Assembly: GCA_948567375.1 (NCBI GenBank)
Contig: OX419759.1
Span: 23,165,493-23,229,492, forward strand
DNA length: 64,000 nucleotides
Reading direction: 5' to 3'
Source of the DNA: Lunularia cruciata
Taxonomy: Eukaryota > Streptophyta > Marchantiopsida > Lunulariales > Lunulariaceae
A model generated the notes under the pieces. It was not told where the DNA came from, made no database searches, and saw nothing but the letters and a program-made list of their open reading frames with translations. A program made the position numbers and the translations under genes. Positions 11,215-24,086 of this stretch are shown here, one piece after another. Positions within the stretch are counted from its first letter, which is position 1; every line of letters begins with the position of its first letter.

Positions 11215-11325
11215 CCAAAGCCTAAGCCCATACTATGAATTTTGAGTTTCCTTCATTCAAGAGTCCCAATGTGATTTGTCACTTTGATCTTCCATTCTCT
11301 TATTTCTCTCCTCTATCTTTCACAT

Positions 11326-11337
11326 TGGTATTAGAGC
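11326..11337 (+). promoter_or_regulatory. B1 primer-binding site (tRNA-iMet type)
   Basis: TGGTATTAGAGC follows the LTR after one spacer base. The standard iMet site is TGGTATCAGAGC, so one substitution has occurred. Confidence 0.75.
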
Positions 11338-13835
11338 AAGAATTGGTTGGCTGGAATTTATGGACTACTAAATCCATTTCTGCCAAACCATTAGTATTTT
11401 CATGTCCATGTAATACCCAAGCATCATTTCACATAGTTCATAATTTCATATTTTGTGATGAATTTTTTGAATACAATCACCTTGTCCAATGAACCCTTGG
11501 TACTTCCAATTGTAACTTATGTAAAACTGTGGATATGTTGCATCTATTTGTGAACTTCAACACTGTAGGTAGTTTGGTAGAGTAATAGCCATGATGAAAA
11601 TTCTCAAAGTTATCATTGTTATGTAACAATAGATCAAACAATATATTCAATTGTTGGAAAAATAAGATCATCAACAACAAGAGCACGTAGAGAAATCACA
11701 ATTTCAAGAAGGATAAAAGAAAATTTGATTTCCAAAACCCAAGGTATTATAAGGCAAGAATCTTTCAAGTGTTGTGGAGAATTTTTGTGTTTTAATACAA
11801 GCATCATTTTGAAGCTACAAATCTTCAAGATGAACAAAAATAGATTCTTTTTGCTTTAAGCTAATTGGATGGAGTGACAAAACTATGGTGGCAATTCCAA
11901 GTGGAGCAAATTGAATGAAAATTTGTTGCATCAATCTTGACATAGGAAGAATTCAAGAGATCAATCATGGGCAATTCCAAGCTATACATACCACACAAGC
12001 TGCATGAGATAGGTTGCTAGAGTTGATACATATTAGTTTTGTAAGAATGAATACTATTCAATTCTAGAATACCATAATGCAAACTCTAGATATACTAGAA
12101 GATGAAGCTCTAGTTTGATTTGTGAGGGGTTTAAAGTCATGCACCAAATTGGAAGTGATCATGTGGGAGCCTAACCACTTGGAGAAAGCCAATGTAGTTG
12201 GCTTAGTATTTTGATTCCTTCGTTGTGACAACTTGGTCTTGACCTTGACCTTCACAAAACCTACCAACACACTACACATGGGTGAAGGAGCGGAAAAAAG
12301 TTGAGATTGATGCCATCCAAAAGAGATCACTTGGCATATTAGAGAAACACTACAACAAAATGATAATTGCTTTTATTACCACCAAATTGGACATTGCATT
12401 GCTTGTTGTCCACTCAAGAATAAACAATCCCAACAAATTGTCCAAATGGAGTTCTTGGAGAATGATGATCAAGGAAACAAAGAATCCTAGTGGAAGCATT
12501 TGAGCCACCTATTGGGAACTTGATTAATGCCAATGGGATTGAATGCTTGCCCTATGCAAGTTTACTTCACCTGCAAGGTATGATATTTGATTATGGTCGT
12601 AGGATTTTGATTGATTGTGAAAATTTAGGGAATTGCATGTCTAGGCAATCAACAAAGGAATTAAATATTCCTATCAAGCTTATAATTGGCAGTATATTGA
12701 TGATTGTGGATGGTAGAAAGGATTCTACATTCCATATCTCATATACTATTACATTCAAGATTAAGAAGGAATATTTGGAGAGTATGAGGTTTGTAGTGGA
12801 ATCTCTACACTATGATATCATTCTAGGTTTTCCTTGGCTTGAATGTCATAAGGTTCAATTTGATTAGACCCGATGACAAATTCAAGTACAACATCAAGGT
12901 GAGAATTACCAATTGGGTTGTTTGACATCTTTGAGTAAGACATCTAAGAAAAGTCAATCCCAAGATGAGAAGTTTATCAATAAACCAGCCATAAAGAAAG
13001 CTTTGGAGGAAGATAAACCTATTTTTGTGGTGTGGATCAAGCTATTTATGTATGGAGAATCTGATGAGGGCTAGAAGTCTCATCAAGCAATGGTTGATCA
13101 AATAGATCAAGAGTTTACAAATATGTTCTCGGATGATCTGCCAAAAGGTTACCCTTTGATCATGGTATATTTTTCAAGATTGAGTCATTACCAAGAAGTA
13201 CTCCAATGAGTAGACCGATCTGTTTGCTCTCACCAAAGGAGTTGGATGAGCTTTGAATGACACTTACAGAGTTGTTGGTGAAGGATTTTATATAACATAG
13301 TACATATCCTTGGGTAGCACTAGTACTATTTATTCCAAAAGAAGGATGGAGTACTTTACTTCTATATTGATCATTATAGCCTCAATAAACAAACAATGAA
13401 GCATGCATATCCCTTGCCTCAAATTGATGACTTGTTTAATCAATTGAATGGAGCACAATACTTCTCCAAGTTGGATCTCCAAAGTGGCTATTGGTAGATT
13501 CCCATGGATAGGGATGATGTGCAAAAGATTATCTTCCGTACAAAGGATGAGCATTTTGAATGGAGAGTTCTACCTTTTAGGCTCACCAATGCTCCAACAA
13601 TCTTCATGGATAAGATGCATTGGGTGTTGGATGGGCTATTGGATCCATATGTGATAATGTTCTTATGTGATATTTTAATCTATAACAAGATGGAGGTACA
13701 ATATGCATATCACATGTGAGAGATCCCAAAATGACTATGTCAATGGAATTTTTACTACAAGAAGTCAAAGTGTACCTTTTGGCAAAAGGAAATTACCTTC
13801 TTGGGTCATAAGATCCACTTGTAGATCTAAAATGA
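11338..13835 (+). pseudogene. B1 gag-protease-RT remnant
   Basis: Decayed Ty3/gypsy polyprotein. A broken gag region (about 11640-12480) includes a cysteine/histidine-poor zinc knuckle. The protease region is open at 12490-12867; its active site reads ILIDCENLGNCMS where retropepsins have a D-S/T-G core. The typical HYDIILGFPWLECHKVQFD follows. Reverse-transcriptase motifs are visible at 13504-13719 (HFEWRVLPF, VIMFLCDILIYN); the catalytic pair, DD in copy B4, reads CD here. Stops and frame changes are frequent. RNase H and integrase are absent because the sequence switches at about 13836 to the C1 repeat. It cannot make an active enzyme. Confidence 0.75.
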
Positions 13836-13837
13836 CA

Positions 13838-16800
13838 ATGCACCTCTTCATATCTGCCTCTTCAAATCTCAAATCTATTACTACTCTGATCCAATGTCTA
13901 CTTCTTCCTTGGCTTCCAATCCCAAAGTAACTTCACACACTACTATGTCCTCGGGTTTCACAACTCCTAATTCCTCTTCTAATTCTAACACTTCCTCACT
14001 CTGATCTACATTACACTAGTGGGTAATCCTTCTAACTCCTTATCTCCCGTTCCACTCTTCTCTAATACCTCTGATGGTAATTCTGAAGATATTTGCACTC
14101 CTATCTCATCTACTTCATGCTTTGCTCTTACATCCTTCCGAAGTTTATCTATCTCCAGCTTCACTAAATCTAATCTAATCGTGATATTATCTTCTACTTC
14201 TAATATCTTCCTATCTACACAAGTTTTGAGATTGATAAGCAAGGCATTCAAGTCTTTATCCTTCACATTTCTCCTCCTTGTCTCCTGCACCAACAACTTC
14301 AACTCATGCAATCTTGTCTCTTCAATCCGCATGCTGGCTTTTGTACTCATCATTGCGTTCATCTTTGTCACAATCTCCCTTAATGCCTCTAGTCTCATTC
14401 TTCTCTCACGTCCTTGATCTGCAAGCTAATCTTCTCTGTACATTGCTAGTTCTACCTTGAACTTGGCTTTTACTATCTCCTTCTCCTTCTCTTCCTGAAC
14501 AATCTTCTTCTCCAGATTACGAAGTAACTCTCTCAGTCTTTCTTCTTCTCTTTATCTCACTATCAAATCCCTTTGCCAAAGTTGCTTCTTCTCCTCCACA
14601 CTCTCCATCATCCTATTGAGCTCTTGCTCCTTCTCTACTACCCTTGCCATAGCATGAATAATCTCAAGTCGCAAATCAGCAAATTGTTGTTTTAAGATCT
14701 CATTCTCCGCTACTTGTCTTTCTCTTCTTATGTTATTCTACTCTATTATTCTCTCTCTACTCCCCACTTCCTTCTTTAAGTTCTTGATTACTTGATTCTG
14801 TACTACTGCAACTACTCATAGTACTTCCCTCTCCTCCTCACCTTGGGTTACACTCTTCTTCAACTCCGAGTTCTCTTCCTCTAATTTGGCTAACACCTGC
14901 AATATAGTCTTCACCTCTGAACACTTTGAATGCATTTCCTTCTTCTTGTGCTCCAACTTTACTATTAACGGGCACACCACATCCCACAAATACTCTACTC
15001 CTTCACTCAGGTTTACCTTGACTTGCAGACTTGTCTCCTTCTTTGCCTTTTCTTCTCTCGATACTCGTCTTCTCAACCGCAATCGCCTTATGGGAATGGA
15101 TTCTTTGCTCCCCAAACTTCCACTCTCCACTTCTTGTACTTTGCTTGGTCCTGGTTTGTACTTCACCTTATGTATGGAATGCACTCCCCTCTGAATAGTC
15201 ACCCTCTTCTCCTCTTGCTTTGGAATGTCACCTTTGGTTCTTAGGCCACCTCCTTCTTCTATCTCCATCTTTACTTTCTCCTCTTTGGGTACCAATTGCA
15301 TCTCCACTCCATCATCACTGTCGCTGCTTGTGTCCCCACTCTACAACATGAACTCGGGTTCTTCCTCCATCTCCAATTCTTTGGACTTGCACTTGGCCTC
15401 CCCTTATGACTCCCCTTATGACATGATTACAACCAGATCCCTCCTCGGGTTCACCTTTCTAGCTTTCCAAGGTCTTGCTGCCGCTACTTCTTCTTCTTCT
15501 CCTTGTCGACTCCTCTTCTTTGACTTTGGAGTGTTTACCTTCAATCGCATGCTCTGCCCCATTTGTACGTAATACTCATTGTTGCTCTTGATTTGCAAGA
15601 TGTACTGCTGCTCCTCCGCATCAACATCTCTTCTCAAATCGGGATGGAAGTGTGACACCATCTTGTGTCTCTATGCCGCATTGAACAATTTCAGCCCCAG
15701 ATAGAAATGGGCTGCAAATGGCACAATGTAATGTGGAGGCGACTTGTCTCACAAATTCCACACCATCTATCTTGCACGCTGGTGAAAACACTCTGTCCAA
15801 TTGATTGGCTCTCCTACAAGGTCTTGTGGAAGAACACCGCTTGATGTTTCATCACATAAGTCGTTCTCTCTGGCTTCAAGATCACCATCAGTGCACTTAC
15901 AATACCTCTCTTCATATGATCTTTATAACTCTCCACTTTGTAGCCATTCCCTGTGCGCTTTGAAGAGAAGGCATCTCTCACTTCTTGGTTTTCTTCAACT
16001 ACTTCTCCCTTTCCCAAGAATGTGGCATCGTGCTTTGCGCCTGCCTCTCTTCCAAGTACTAATCTCCAATCTGACTCTATCCATCAAGCCGGATTTCCTC
16101 TCTTCCCTTCTTCCTTGGGGCCATCAAGACATCTACTCTTGATAATCTCCATCATGAAGCCTTGAAAACTAATAATGCAGTTCCATGCTAGGAATGTGAT
16201 CCGAAGCCTCCTCAAGACTTTGATTATTGCAATCACATCTAATCTCCGAATTGCATGATTTCTCACTACAAATTCAGAGTTCTTCTTTCCACCTCCTCCA
16301 AATCTTACTCTCTTCTACTGTGAGTTGATGGCTATTCTTCAGACTGATTCCCGAACTAACTCTCCTGACTTCCTCTTGACACACTAGCGCGTCTCTTACT
16401 ACACTTCCCTTTCCATGATCTCCCTCAAGACAATTGCTTAACAATGATGGAAAATTACTCATCATCCCTTCATCTCTATCCTAGGTCTTATAGTGGTGCG
16501 TCTTCTCTGTCTTTCTTCACTTTAAATTTCTACCAAGAAATCACACCTCTTGCATGCTCTTGTCACTGTCAATTTTCCCCCATGCATATGACCACCATTT
16601 TTGTGTGCGGTACCTTCTTGAATGTCTCACCCCGAAGGAAAGTTGTTACACTGTCATCACCTCGCATTGAGTACCCCCAAGCCAAAGTCTCCTTACTTTG
16701 GGTTGTATGCTGATAGGGCATTCCGAGTACCTTGCATTCTGACACAAAGTCACTTTACTTTGGATTACAATCCAAGGACACCTTTCTTTGCCTTCTAGTA

Positions 16801-16878
16801 CCATACAATGGCAATTTGACTTCTTATGTACACTTCTTCTTCAAAAAAAACAAACAAACAAAAATGTGGGTACCATAG
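13838..16878 (-). pseudogene. Repeat C1: coiled-coil protein of unknown family
   Basis: Minus-strand coding repeat, paralogous to C2 (41582-45208). In order from the N-terminus there is a globular part (16017-15660; blocks NGYKVES, NWTECFHQRAR, SPPHYIVPFAAHFYLGL, SNNEYYVQMGQ), a basic and acidic Lys/Arg/Glu-rich part (15661-15307), and long charged heptad-like helices (15307-14816). A C-terminal helical part (14398-14006; HELKLLVQETRRRN, DLVKLEIDKL) ends it. Frameshifts and stops interrupt each part. I recognise no catalytic domain. The right end, at AAAAATGTGGGTACCAT, is shared with C2. The left end is an abrupt join to the B1 reverse transcriptase. Confidence 0.6.
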
Positions 16879-17043
16879 GATTCAAAGACCTTCACCATTT
16901 GGAAGAGAGAGTGATTCTAAGTGCTTCTTATGTAGAAAGAAGAAATACAAGGTAAATTCATGTTTATTGAATCTTGAGAGCAAGAGATTGAGAGAAAGGA
17001 GAGGCTTACTTGACTTGGGATTGCATGTTGAATCTTTTTTGCT
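16878..17043 (+). mobile_element. Family-A internal fragment (old copy A0), left piece
   Basis: Parallel to 35813-35963 of element A. The translated blocks SKCFLC and ESKRLRERRGLLDLGLHV are kept. It breaks off at GCATGTTGAATC, where element A continues into TTCACCAAGATTAGG; that continuation is found at 24091. Family B sequence lies between. Confidence 0.7.
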
Positions 17044-17475
17044 ATAATAATATGGAGTTTACTGATGGGTTAGTCAGGACTAATGACGTAACAAGTAGGC
17101 CAACTTAGACAAGAATTGTAAGAATATTCTAGAAGTATCTAGAAAGCTATTTAGTACCTTTTAAATATTGGGTAATATACATACCAAGTGGTGACTTTTA
17201 GGAGAAAGTTTCTTGGGAAGCTTCCTAGTTAGCTTAGCTTTCATACCAAATAGGTGGTTTCTAGAAGGAGGTTCCTTGAGAAGCTTCTTGACTAGCTTAG
17301 CTTGCATGCTAAGTAAACTACTTTTAGAAGGAAACTTCTTGGTTAGCTTGGCTTGCACTCTATGAAAATGGCTTTCAAAAAACTTCACAAGAAGTTTCTC
17401 AATAGTCTTGCATGTTCTTTATAAATACCAAAGCCTAAGCTCATGCTAAGCATTTGGAATTTTCCTTCATTCAAG
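17044..17475 (+). repeat. B3 5' LTR, truncated
   Basis: Plus-oriented family-B LTR: TAATAATATGGAGTTTACTG at the start, several GAAGCTTC motifs, then CATTCAAGAGTCT. It stops before the usual end with CATTGGTAT and joins a minus-oriented B LTR head-on. With the 3' LTR at 23604-24086 it frames the insertion into the A0 fragment. Confidence 0.65.
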
Positions 17476-17751
17476 AGTCTCAAGCCGCTTTCTTAGAGTG
17501 CAAGCCAAGTTAACCAGGAAGCTTCTCAAGAAATTTCCTTCTAGAAGTGGTCTATTTGGCATGCAAGCTAAGCTAGTTGGAAGCTTCTAGAAGCTTCCTT
17601 CTAGAAACTAGCTACTTGGGATGCAAGTTAAGCTAGTTGGGAAGCTTCCAAAGAAGTTGACTAGATACTTTTGGAATATTCTAGGCTAAGTTGGTTTATT
17701 CTCTACTTCATTAGCTTTACTAACTATGTCCCTAAACTCCATATTGTTACA
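17476..17751 (-). repeat. B2 3' LTR, truncated
   Basis: Minus-oriented LTR ending CCATATTGTTACA at 17751, the mirror of TGTAACAATATGG. The polypurine tract lies just beyond it (minus GGCGGGAGAATA at 17752-17763). It lacks the part that would hold TATA and R, because it is cut at the join with the B3 LTR. Confidence 0.7.
17579..17598. promoter_or_regulatory. Perfect four-unit heat-shock element in the B2 LTR
   Basis: GGAAGCTTCTAGAAGCTTCC is a 20-base perfect palindrome and reads as four contiguous inverted nGAAn units. TTCTAGAA follows within 3 bases. It fits the plant heat-shock-factor consensus without mismatch. Binding has not been tested. Confidence 0.6.
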
Positions 17752-20700
17752 TATTCTCCCGCCGCTAGTTGATGATGTCCTCGTTGCCATTGAAGCTTCA
17801 AACTCCTAGAGTGCCATCTGTGCATTCTGGAGGTGAGAAAGAGGTTCCCATGTGGCATCATGAAGGGGATATCGTTTCCAAAGGACCTTGTACTCCGTAT
17901 ATTGTTGGCGTCCTTGTTGAATATAGTGACGCACAAGGATACAATCAAATTTGTACTTCTCATGATCATTGATAAGGATAGGAGGAGGAGGAAGAGGTTG
18001 GGCTCAAGAGGAGAAAGAAGATGGGTTAGGAACAAAGAGTTTCAACTTGGAAACATGAAAGACAGGATGGACATGCATATGACAAGGCAAGACAAATTGA
18101 TAAGCAACAAGAGGGACAATTTGGATGACATCAAAGGGTCCTATCCAATTAGAAGTAAGTTTAAAAATTTGAGTATCAAGTAGGAGAGGGAGGTTATTGG
18201 ATGAGAGCATGACCTTATCACCAACTTGAAAGCTGAGATCACAATGATGGTGATCCACATATTTTTTCTGTTGATTCTGAGCAACAAGAAGACAAGATTT
18301 GGTTTGTTGGAGGGATTGGGAGATGGTGGTCAAGGAGGTAGAAGAATGAGGGATATGAGATGGGGGAGGAGCAAGAAGTGAATCAGGAACAAGCGGATCT
18401 TGGCCAAAATTGAGAAAAAAGGAGAAAATTTGGTACTTGCATATTTAGAATTATTGTAGGTAAATTCTACAATTGCAAGACATTCATCCTAATTGGTATG
18501 GTGAACATTGATGAAGGCATGCAACATATGCTCCAAGGTGAGATTTTCACATTTAGTTTGTCCATCAATTTGAGGATGATAGGCTGTAGACAAAACAAGC
18601 TTGGTGTCACGTATTTTGAAGAGTGCTTGCCAAAACTTTCCAGTGAAGCGAGGATCATGGTCAAAGATAAGTACACGCAACATCCCATGATGCTTGAATA
18701 CATTGTCAAAGATGTGCCAAGGTTGGAGCATCTACAATATCAACTATTGGTACCAAATGGATTTGCTTACTAAGTTTATCCACAAACACCACAATTGCTA
18801 TGTGAATTTGCTTTGTCCTAGGTAAGAAGGTGATGAGATCTAAGCTCATATATTCCCACTTAGTAGATGGAATGGGGAGTGGTTGAAGGAGTCCACTTGG
18901 TTTTTGGTTACTGGCCTTGTTGCATTGGCAACTCTTACATGATCAAACAAACTCCAGAACATCTCATGCCATGTTGAGCCATCACCATTGGCATTGGAGG
19001 GTACCCAAGGAATTTTCCACACCCATGTGACCAACAATTGGTAAATCATGGGCTTCTTGAAGGCGCACAAGTTGGAGATCACCTTTGGTTAGAACATAGA
19101 TCCGGTCCTCTTGGAATAGAAGGTGTTGTACTCCTTGTTGCATGCTGCAAGACAACCATGTACCATCTAGAACAAGAGATCTTGTTGTAGAGCTTATCAC
19201 AACTAATTTTGGACCTTGGAGTTAATTGACACCATTGTAATTGCCACCGCGATGGGAAGAAGAAACTTCAAATCAGGTTTTCATGATAGGGCATCAAGAA
19301 TGACATGGAACTGACCTAGTTTGTACTCAAGTTTGATGTCAAACAATTGAAGTTGCTCCTCCCATCGATGATGTCAACTCTTCATGCGTTTCAAGTGTAA
19401 GGTCTACAACAATGGTTTGTGATCAATTTGCATGACCACTTGTTTCCCCAAGAGGTAATGCCTCCATACTTTGGTGGTATATAACATTTCAAGTTGTTCC
19501 TAATCTCAAGCAAAGTAATTTTTTTCAGTTGTATTAAGTCGGCAAGACACAAAGGCAATGGGATGCAGTCCATCTGGGAATTTGTGTTCCAATATGGCTC
19601 CAATGGCAAAGTTAGAAGCATCAAATCAACCACACAAGGTAGTTGAGGATCATATGGTTGAAGAATGAATCTTGAAGACACCATATGTTTCAACTTTTGG
19701 AATGCTTCTTTGTGATTGGTGGTCCATTGAAAGCTCAAGTTCTTCCTCAAGAGGTCATTCAATGGTGTAGCCACATGAGCATAGTAATGGATGAACCGTC
19801 GGTAAAAACTGGCCAATCCATTTAATGCCCATATTTATGTAACATCCTTTGGAGTAGGCCAATTAGTAATGGCCTTGATTTTCTCCTCATCCATCTTGAT
19901 CCCCTTTGATGAGATCTTGTGACCCAAGAAGGTAATTTTCCTTCTACCAAAAGGCTTCTTGTAGTAAAATTTCCACTATCGTAGTCATCCACTATTGTAG
20001 TCATTCAATAAATCTCACATGTTCTACCTTTGTCTAGCTATAGATGAAGGTATCATCCAAGAACATCACCACGTACCAATCCAATAGTCCATCAACACCT
20101 AATGCATCTGATCCATGAAGATTATTGGAGCATTAATGAGCCCAAAAGGTAGAACTCTTCACTCCAATTGCCCATACCTTGTGCGGAAGGCAATCTTTTG
20201 CACACCCTCCCTATCAATAGCTACTACAAAGATCCAACTTGGAGAAATATTGTGCTCCACTCAATTGATCAAGCAAGATATTGATTCGGGGCAAGGGATA
20301 TGCATTCTTCACTATTTGATATTGAGCTTATGGTAATTAATACAAAAACAAAGTCTTCCATCCTTCTTTGGAACAAATAATATCAGTGCTGTCCAAGGAG
20401 AGGTACTATGTTGTATGAAATCCTTCTCCAACAACTCCATAAGTGTTGTTTGCTACTCTTCCAACTCTTTTGGTGAGAGCCAATAGATTGGTCTACTCAT
20501 TGGAGTAATCCCTAGCAATAACTCAATCTTGAGGGACATACCACAATCAAAGGGTAGATCCTCTAAAAACACATCCGTAAAATCTTGAACTATATAATCA
20601 ACCATTGCTTGGTGAGGCTCTTGACCACCCTTAAGTTGTCCTTGTGCAATCGGTTTGATCCACACTATCAAATAGATTTATCTTCCTCCAAAGCTTGCTC

Positions 20701-22474
20701 TATGGTTACTTCACTAACAAACTTCCCATCTGGGACTCATCTCTCTTCAAAGCTTACTCCATGGCTGCTTTCATAGCAAACTTTCCATCTTGGGACTCAA
20801 TCTCTCTTCAAGGCTTGTTCTATAGTTACCTTCTCAACAAACTTCCCATCCTAGGATTGACTATTCTTAGGTGCCCAACTCAAAGGCGCCAAACAACCTA
20901 ATAAAAAATTCTTACCTTGGTGTTGTACTTGAATTTGTTATTGGGTCCAATCAAATTGAACCTTATGACGTTCAAACCAAGGTAGTCCTAGAATGACATT
21001 GTAATGTAGAGGTGCCACTACAAACATCATACACTCCAAATCTTCCTTCCCAATCTTGAAGGTAACAAGATCTGAGGTGCAAAATGCATAACACTTTCTA
21101 CTATCTGCCATCATCAATTTATTTCTAATTACTAGCTTGATAGTAATACCCAATTCCCTTGCTACTTGCATAGATATAAAATTGTCTAAATTTCTAGAAT
21201 TAACCAAAATCCTACAACCCGGATTAGATATCGTACCTTACAAGTGAAGTAAACTTGCATAGGTTGAAGCTTCAATCCCATTGAAACTAATCAAGCTCCC
21301 AATAGGTGGCTCAAAATCTCATGCGTGGATTCCTCATTTTCTTGATCATTGTACTCCACTCTATTTGGGTGACTTGTTGAGGTCGCCCATTATTGAGTGG
21401 AAATTTAGCGATGTGATGTCCCAATTGGCAACAATAAAAACAACCACCATTTTGTCCTAGTTTTTCTCTATCTACAATGCCAAGTGATCTCCAGTGAATG
21501 GCATCAATCTCCATTGGTGCGACTCCTCCACCTGTGTGTAGAGTATTGGTAGATTCTATGGAGGTCAAGGTTGAGACCAAGTTGTTGCAACCAAGGAATA
21601 AAAACATTTGGCCAACCACATGGCTTCCTCCAAGTGTTGTGGCTCTTGCATAGTTACCTCTAATTTGGTTATTGACTTCAAGCCCCTCACAAATTGATCC
21701 AAAGCTTCATCTTCCAATATATCTAGAATTTGCATGATAGTGTTATGGAATTGCATGATGTAACTTCTTAGAGAGACAATTTGTTTCAACTCTGCCAACC
21801 TATCCCATGTAGCTCGTGTGGCATTTATAGCTTGGAATCAACTAATTATTGCACTCTTGAATTCTGCCTACGTCAAGATTGGTGCAACAATTTGCCATTC
21901 AACTTGTTCCATTTGAAATCACCACCATAAGTTTGTTACTCCATCCAATTGGCTGGAAGCCAAGAGAATTTATGTTTGCTCCTCTTGAAGATTAGTAGCT
22001 TCAAAATAACGTTGACAGTCTAACACAAAATTCTCCACTACACTTAGGATATTCTTCCCTTCAAATGCTTTGGGTTTAGGGAATCAGATTTGACCATCTC
22101 CTTCTCAAATTGGTACTCTCTATATGTACTCTTGTTGTCAATGATCTTGTTCATCCAAGACTTGAGTAAGGTGCTCAATTTGTTGCTACATAGTCATGAT
22201 AACCTTGGGCATTGCCACCATGGTTGCTACTCTATCCCGCCATCCCTAATCTAATTTATTAACACATAGAAGCAACACATCTATCATTCTCCATACATTA
22301 CAATCAAAAGCACAAGGGTTTCTCAAATATGTAGATCATATGTAGAAAATCTTGTCCAGAGCACAAGGTGATGAATTGTGTGAAATGATGTTTGGTTAGT
22401 TCTTGGACATAAAAATCTGAATGGTTTGGTGGAAGTGGATTTGGTGGTCCATAAATTCCATCCATCCCATTCCT
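17752..22474 (-). pseudogene. B2 gag-pol remnant (chromovirus)
   Basis: Near full-length internal region, read from 22474 down. Gag (about 22300-21311) has a zinc knuckle CFYCCQLGHHIAKF in which the last Cys is Phe. Protease (21207-20938) has VNSRNLDNFIS, so the catalytic Asp is Asn, then VILGLPWFERHKVQFDW. Reverse transcriptase starts near 20671 (DVFLEDLP, SRPIYWLSPKELEE). The thumb and RNase H lie at 19816-19391 (FYRRFIHYYAHVATPLNDLL). Integrase core lies at 18731-18489 (HDPRFTGKFW, AYHPQIDGQTK). A GPF-type C-terminal domain (SNWIGPFDVIQI, about 18150) and a frameshifted chromodomain (18035-17752) end it. Gag-pol order and the chromodomain place it among Ty3/gypsy chromoviruses. Many stops and frameshifts make it inactive. 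Confidence 0.8.
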
Positions 22475-22486
22475 GCTCTGATACCA
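22475..22486 (-). promoter_or_regulatory. B2 primer-binding site (tRNA-iMet type)
   Basis: The minus strand reads TGGTATCAGAGC, an exact match to the common plant iMet site, one base inside the LTR. It fixes the element's orientation. Confidence 0.85.
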
Positions 22487-22487
22487 A

Positions 22488-22790
22488 TGTAAAAGACCAA
22501 GATTGAGGAAAGAAATAGGAGAATGGAAGATCACATTGGGACACTTGAATATGGGAAAACTTGGAATATCTAGCATGAGCTTTGGCTTTGGTATTTATAG
22601 GTAACATACAAGGCTCTTGAGAAGCTTCTCAAGAAGCTTCCTCCAACCGGTTTCTTAGAGTGCAAGCCAAGGTAACCAAGAAGCTTCTCAAGAAGCTTCC
22701 TAGATATTTTTAGAATATTCTAAGCTAATTTGGTTTATTCTCTACTTTGTTAGCCTTACTAACTACGTTGCTAAACTCCATATTGTTACA
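22488..22790 (-). repeat. B2 5' LTR
   Basis: 303 bp on the minus strand, from TGTAACAATATGG to TTTTACA. It is shorter than the B1 and B5 LTRs because a block of the GAAGCTTC-rich region is missing. TATAAATACC (minus, near 22590) and CTTGAGAAGCTTCTCAAG (about 22616) are kept. Confidence 0.8.
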
Positions 22791-23603
22791 CTTAAATTGA
22801 GGGACAAAATAAACATGAAAACTACACCTTGGATGATATGCTTCTTGCCTTTGTCAATGTTCACAATACCAACTAGGATGAATGTCTTGCAACTATTGAG
22901 TTTACCTACAATAATTCCAAACAAGCAAGCACTGGATTCTCTCCCTTCTTCCTTATTTTTTGCCGAGACCCACTTGTTCTAGATTTCCTTCTTGCTCCTC
23001 CTCCATCTCATGTCCTTCCATCTTCTTGACCATGATATCCCAATTGCTACAACAAGCCAAATCTCATGTCCTTGTTGCTCAAAATCATCAAAAGCATTAT
23101 GTTGACCAACATAATCATGATCTTACCTTTGAACTTGGTGATAAGGTCATGCTTTCTTCTCATAACCTACCCTTTCCCTTTGATACCCAAGTTTGTAAAC
23201 TTGTTACTAGTTGGATAAGTCCATTTGATATCACCCAAATCATTTCTCTTGTAGCTTATTGACTTGCCTTGCCTTGTCATACATGCATCCACCCTTTCTT
23301 TTATGTTTCCAAGTTGGAACTGTATTTTTCTAATCTACCTTCCTTTCCTCTCATGTCCAACCCTCTCTTCCTCCCATCCCTATCAACAATCATAAGGAGT
23401 ATGAAGTTGATTGTATCCTTGCATATCATCATATTCAACGTCATTACCAACAACATATGAAGTACAAAGTCCTTTGGAAAAGATATCCTCTTCATGATGC
23501 CACTTAGGAGCCTCTTTCTCATTTCCAGAATGCACAAGTAGCCATCTAGGAGTTTGGACCTTCTATGGTGATGAAGACGTCACCAACTAGCGGTGGGGAA
23601 ATA
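22791..23603 (+). pseudogene. B3 integrase C-terminal fragment with chromodomain
   Basis: Plus-strand remainder of the outer B3 copy, starting in the integrase core just after the B2 LTR (the NYTLDDML block, then ATIEFTYNNSKQASTGFSPF). The GPF-type module (TSWISPFDITQI) follows, then pieces of a chromodomain in shifting frames (23350-23560). It ends at a polypurine tract, AGCGGTGGGGAAATA, directly before the 3' LTR. Gag, protease, RT and most of integrase of B3 are missing. Confidence 0.7.
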
Positions 23604-24086
23604 TGTAGCAATATGGAGTTTACCGATGAGTTAGTCTAGACTAATGAAGTAGCAAGTAAGCCAAATTAGACAAAAAATATAAGAATATTCTAGAAGCATA
23701 TAGGAAGCTAATTGGTACCTTCCAAGTATTATATAATGTACATGCCAACTGGCAACTTATAAGAGGAATCTTCTTGGGAAGCTTCTTAGCTAGCTTAGCT
23801 TGCATACCAAGAAGGTGGTTTCTAAAAGGAAACTTCTCGAGAAGCTTCCTGGCTAGGGCGGTTCTTAAAAGGAAGCTTCTCAAGAAGCTTCCTTATTAGC
23901 TTGGCTTGCACTTTAAGAAAGCAACATTTAGGAAGTTTTTTACAAGCTTCTCAAAAGCCTTGTATGTTCTCTATAAATACCAAAGCCCAAGCTCATGCTA
24001 GGCATTAAGAGTTTTCATTCATTCAAGAGTCCTAATGTGATCTTTCACTCTGATCTTCCATTCTCCCATTTTTCTCCATGTCTTCT
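23604..24086 (+). repeat. B3 3' LTR
   Basis: It starts TGTAGCAATATGGAGTTTAC after the polypurine tract, holds several GAAGCTTC motifs and TATAAATACCAAAGCC, and ends in CTTCCATTCTCCC and a short pyrimidine stretch. The exact last base is uncertain by about 7. Family-A internal sequence resumes immediately after it. Confidence 0.75.

Larger units (their letters stand above)
10877..11324 (+). repeat. B1 5' LTR (chromovirus family B)
   Basis: It begins TTTAACAATATGG, where other copies have TGTAACAATATGG, and ends TTTCACA one base before a tRNA-iMet-type primer site. It holds a heat-shock-element-like cluster at 11093-11189 and a TATAAATA box at 11207-11214. The 448-bp length agrees with the B5 LTR (455 bp). 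Confidence 0.8.
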
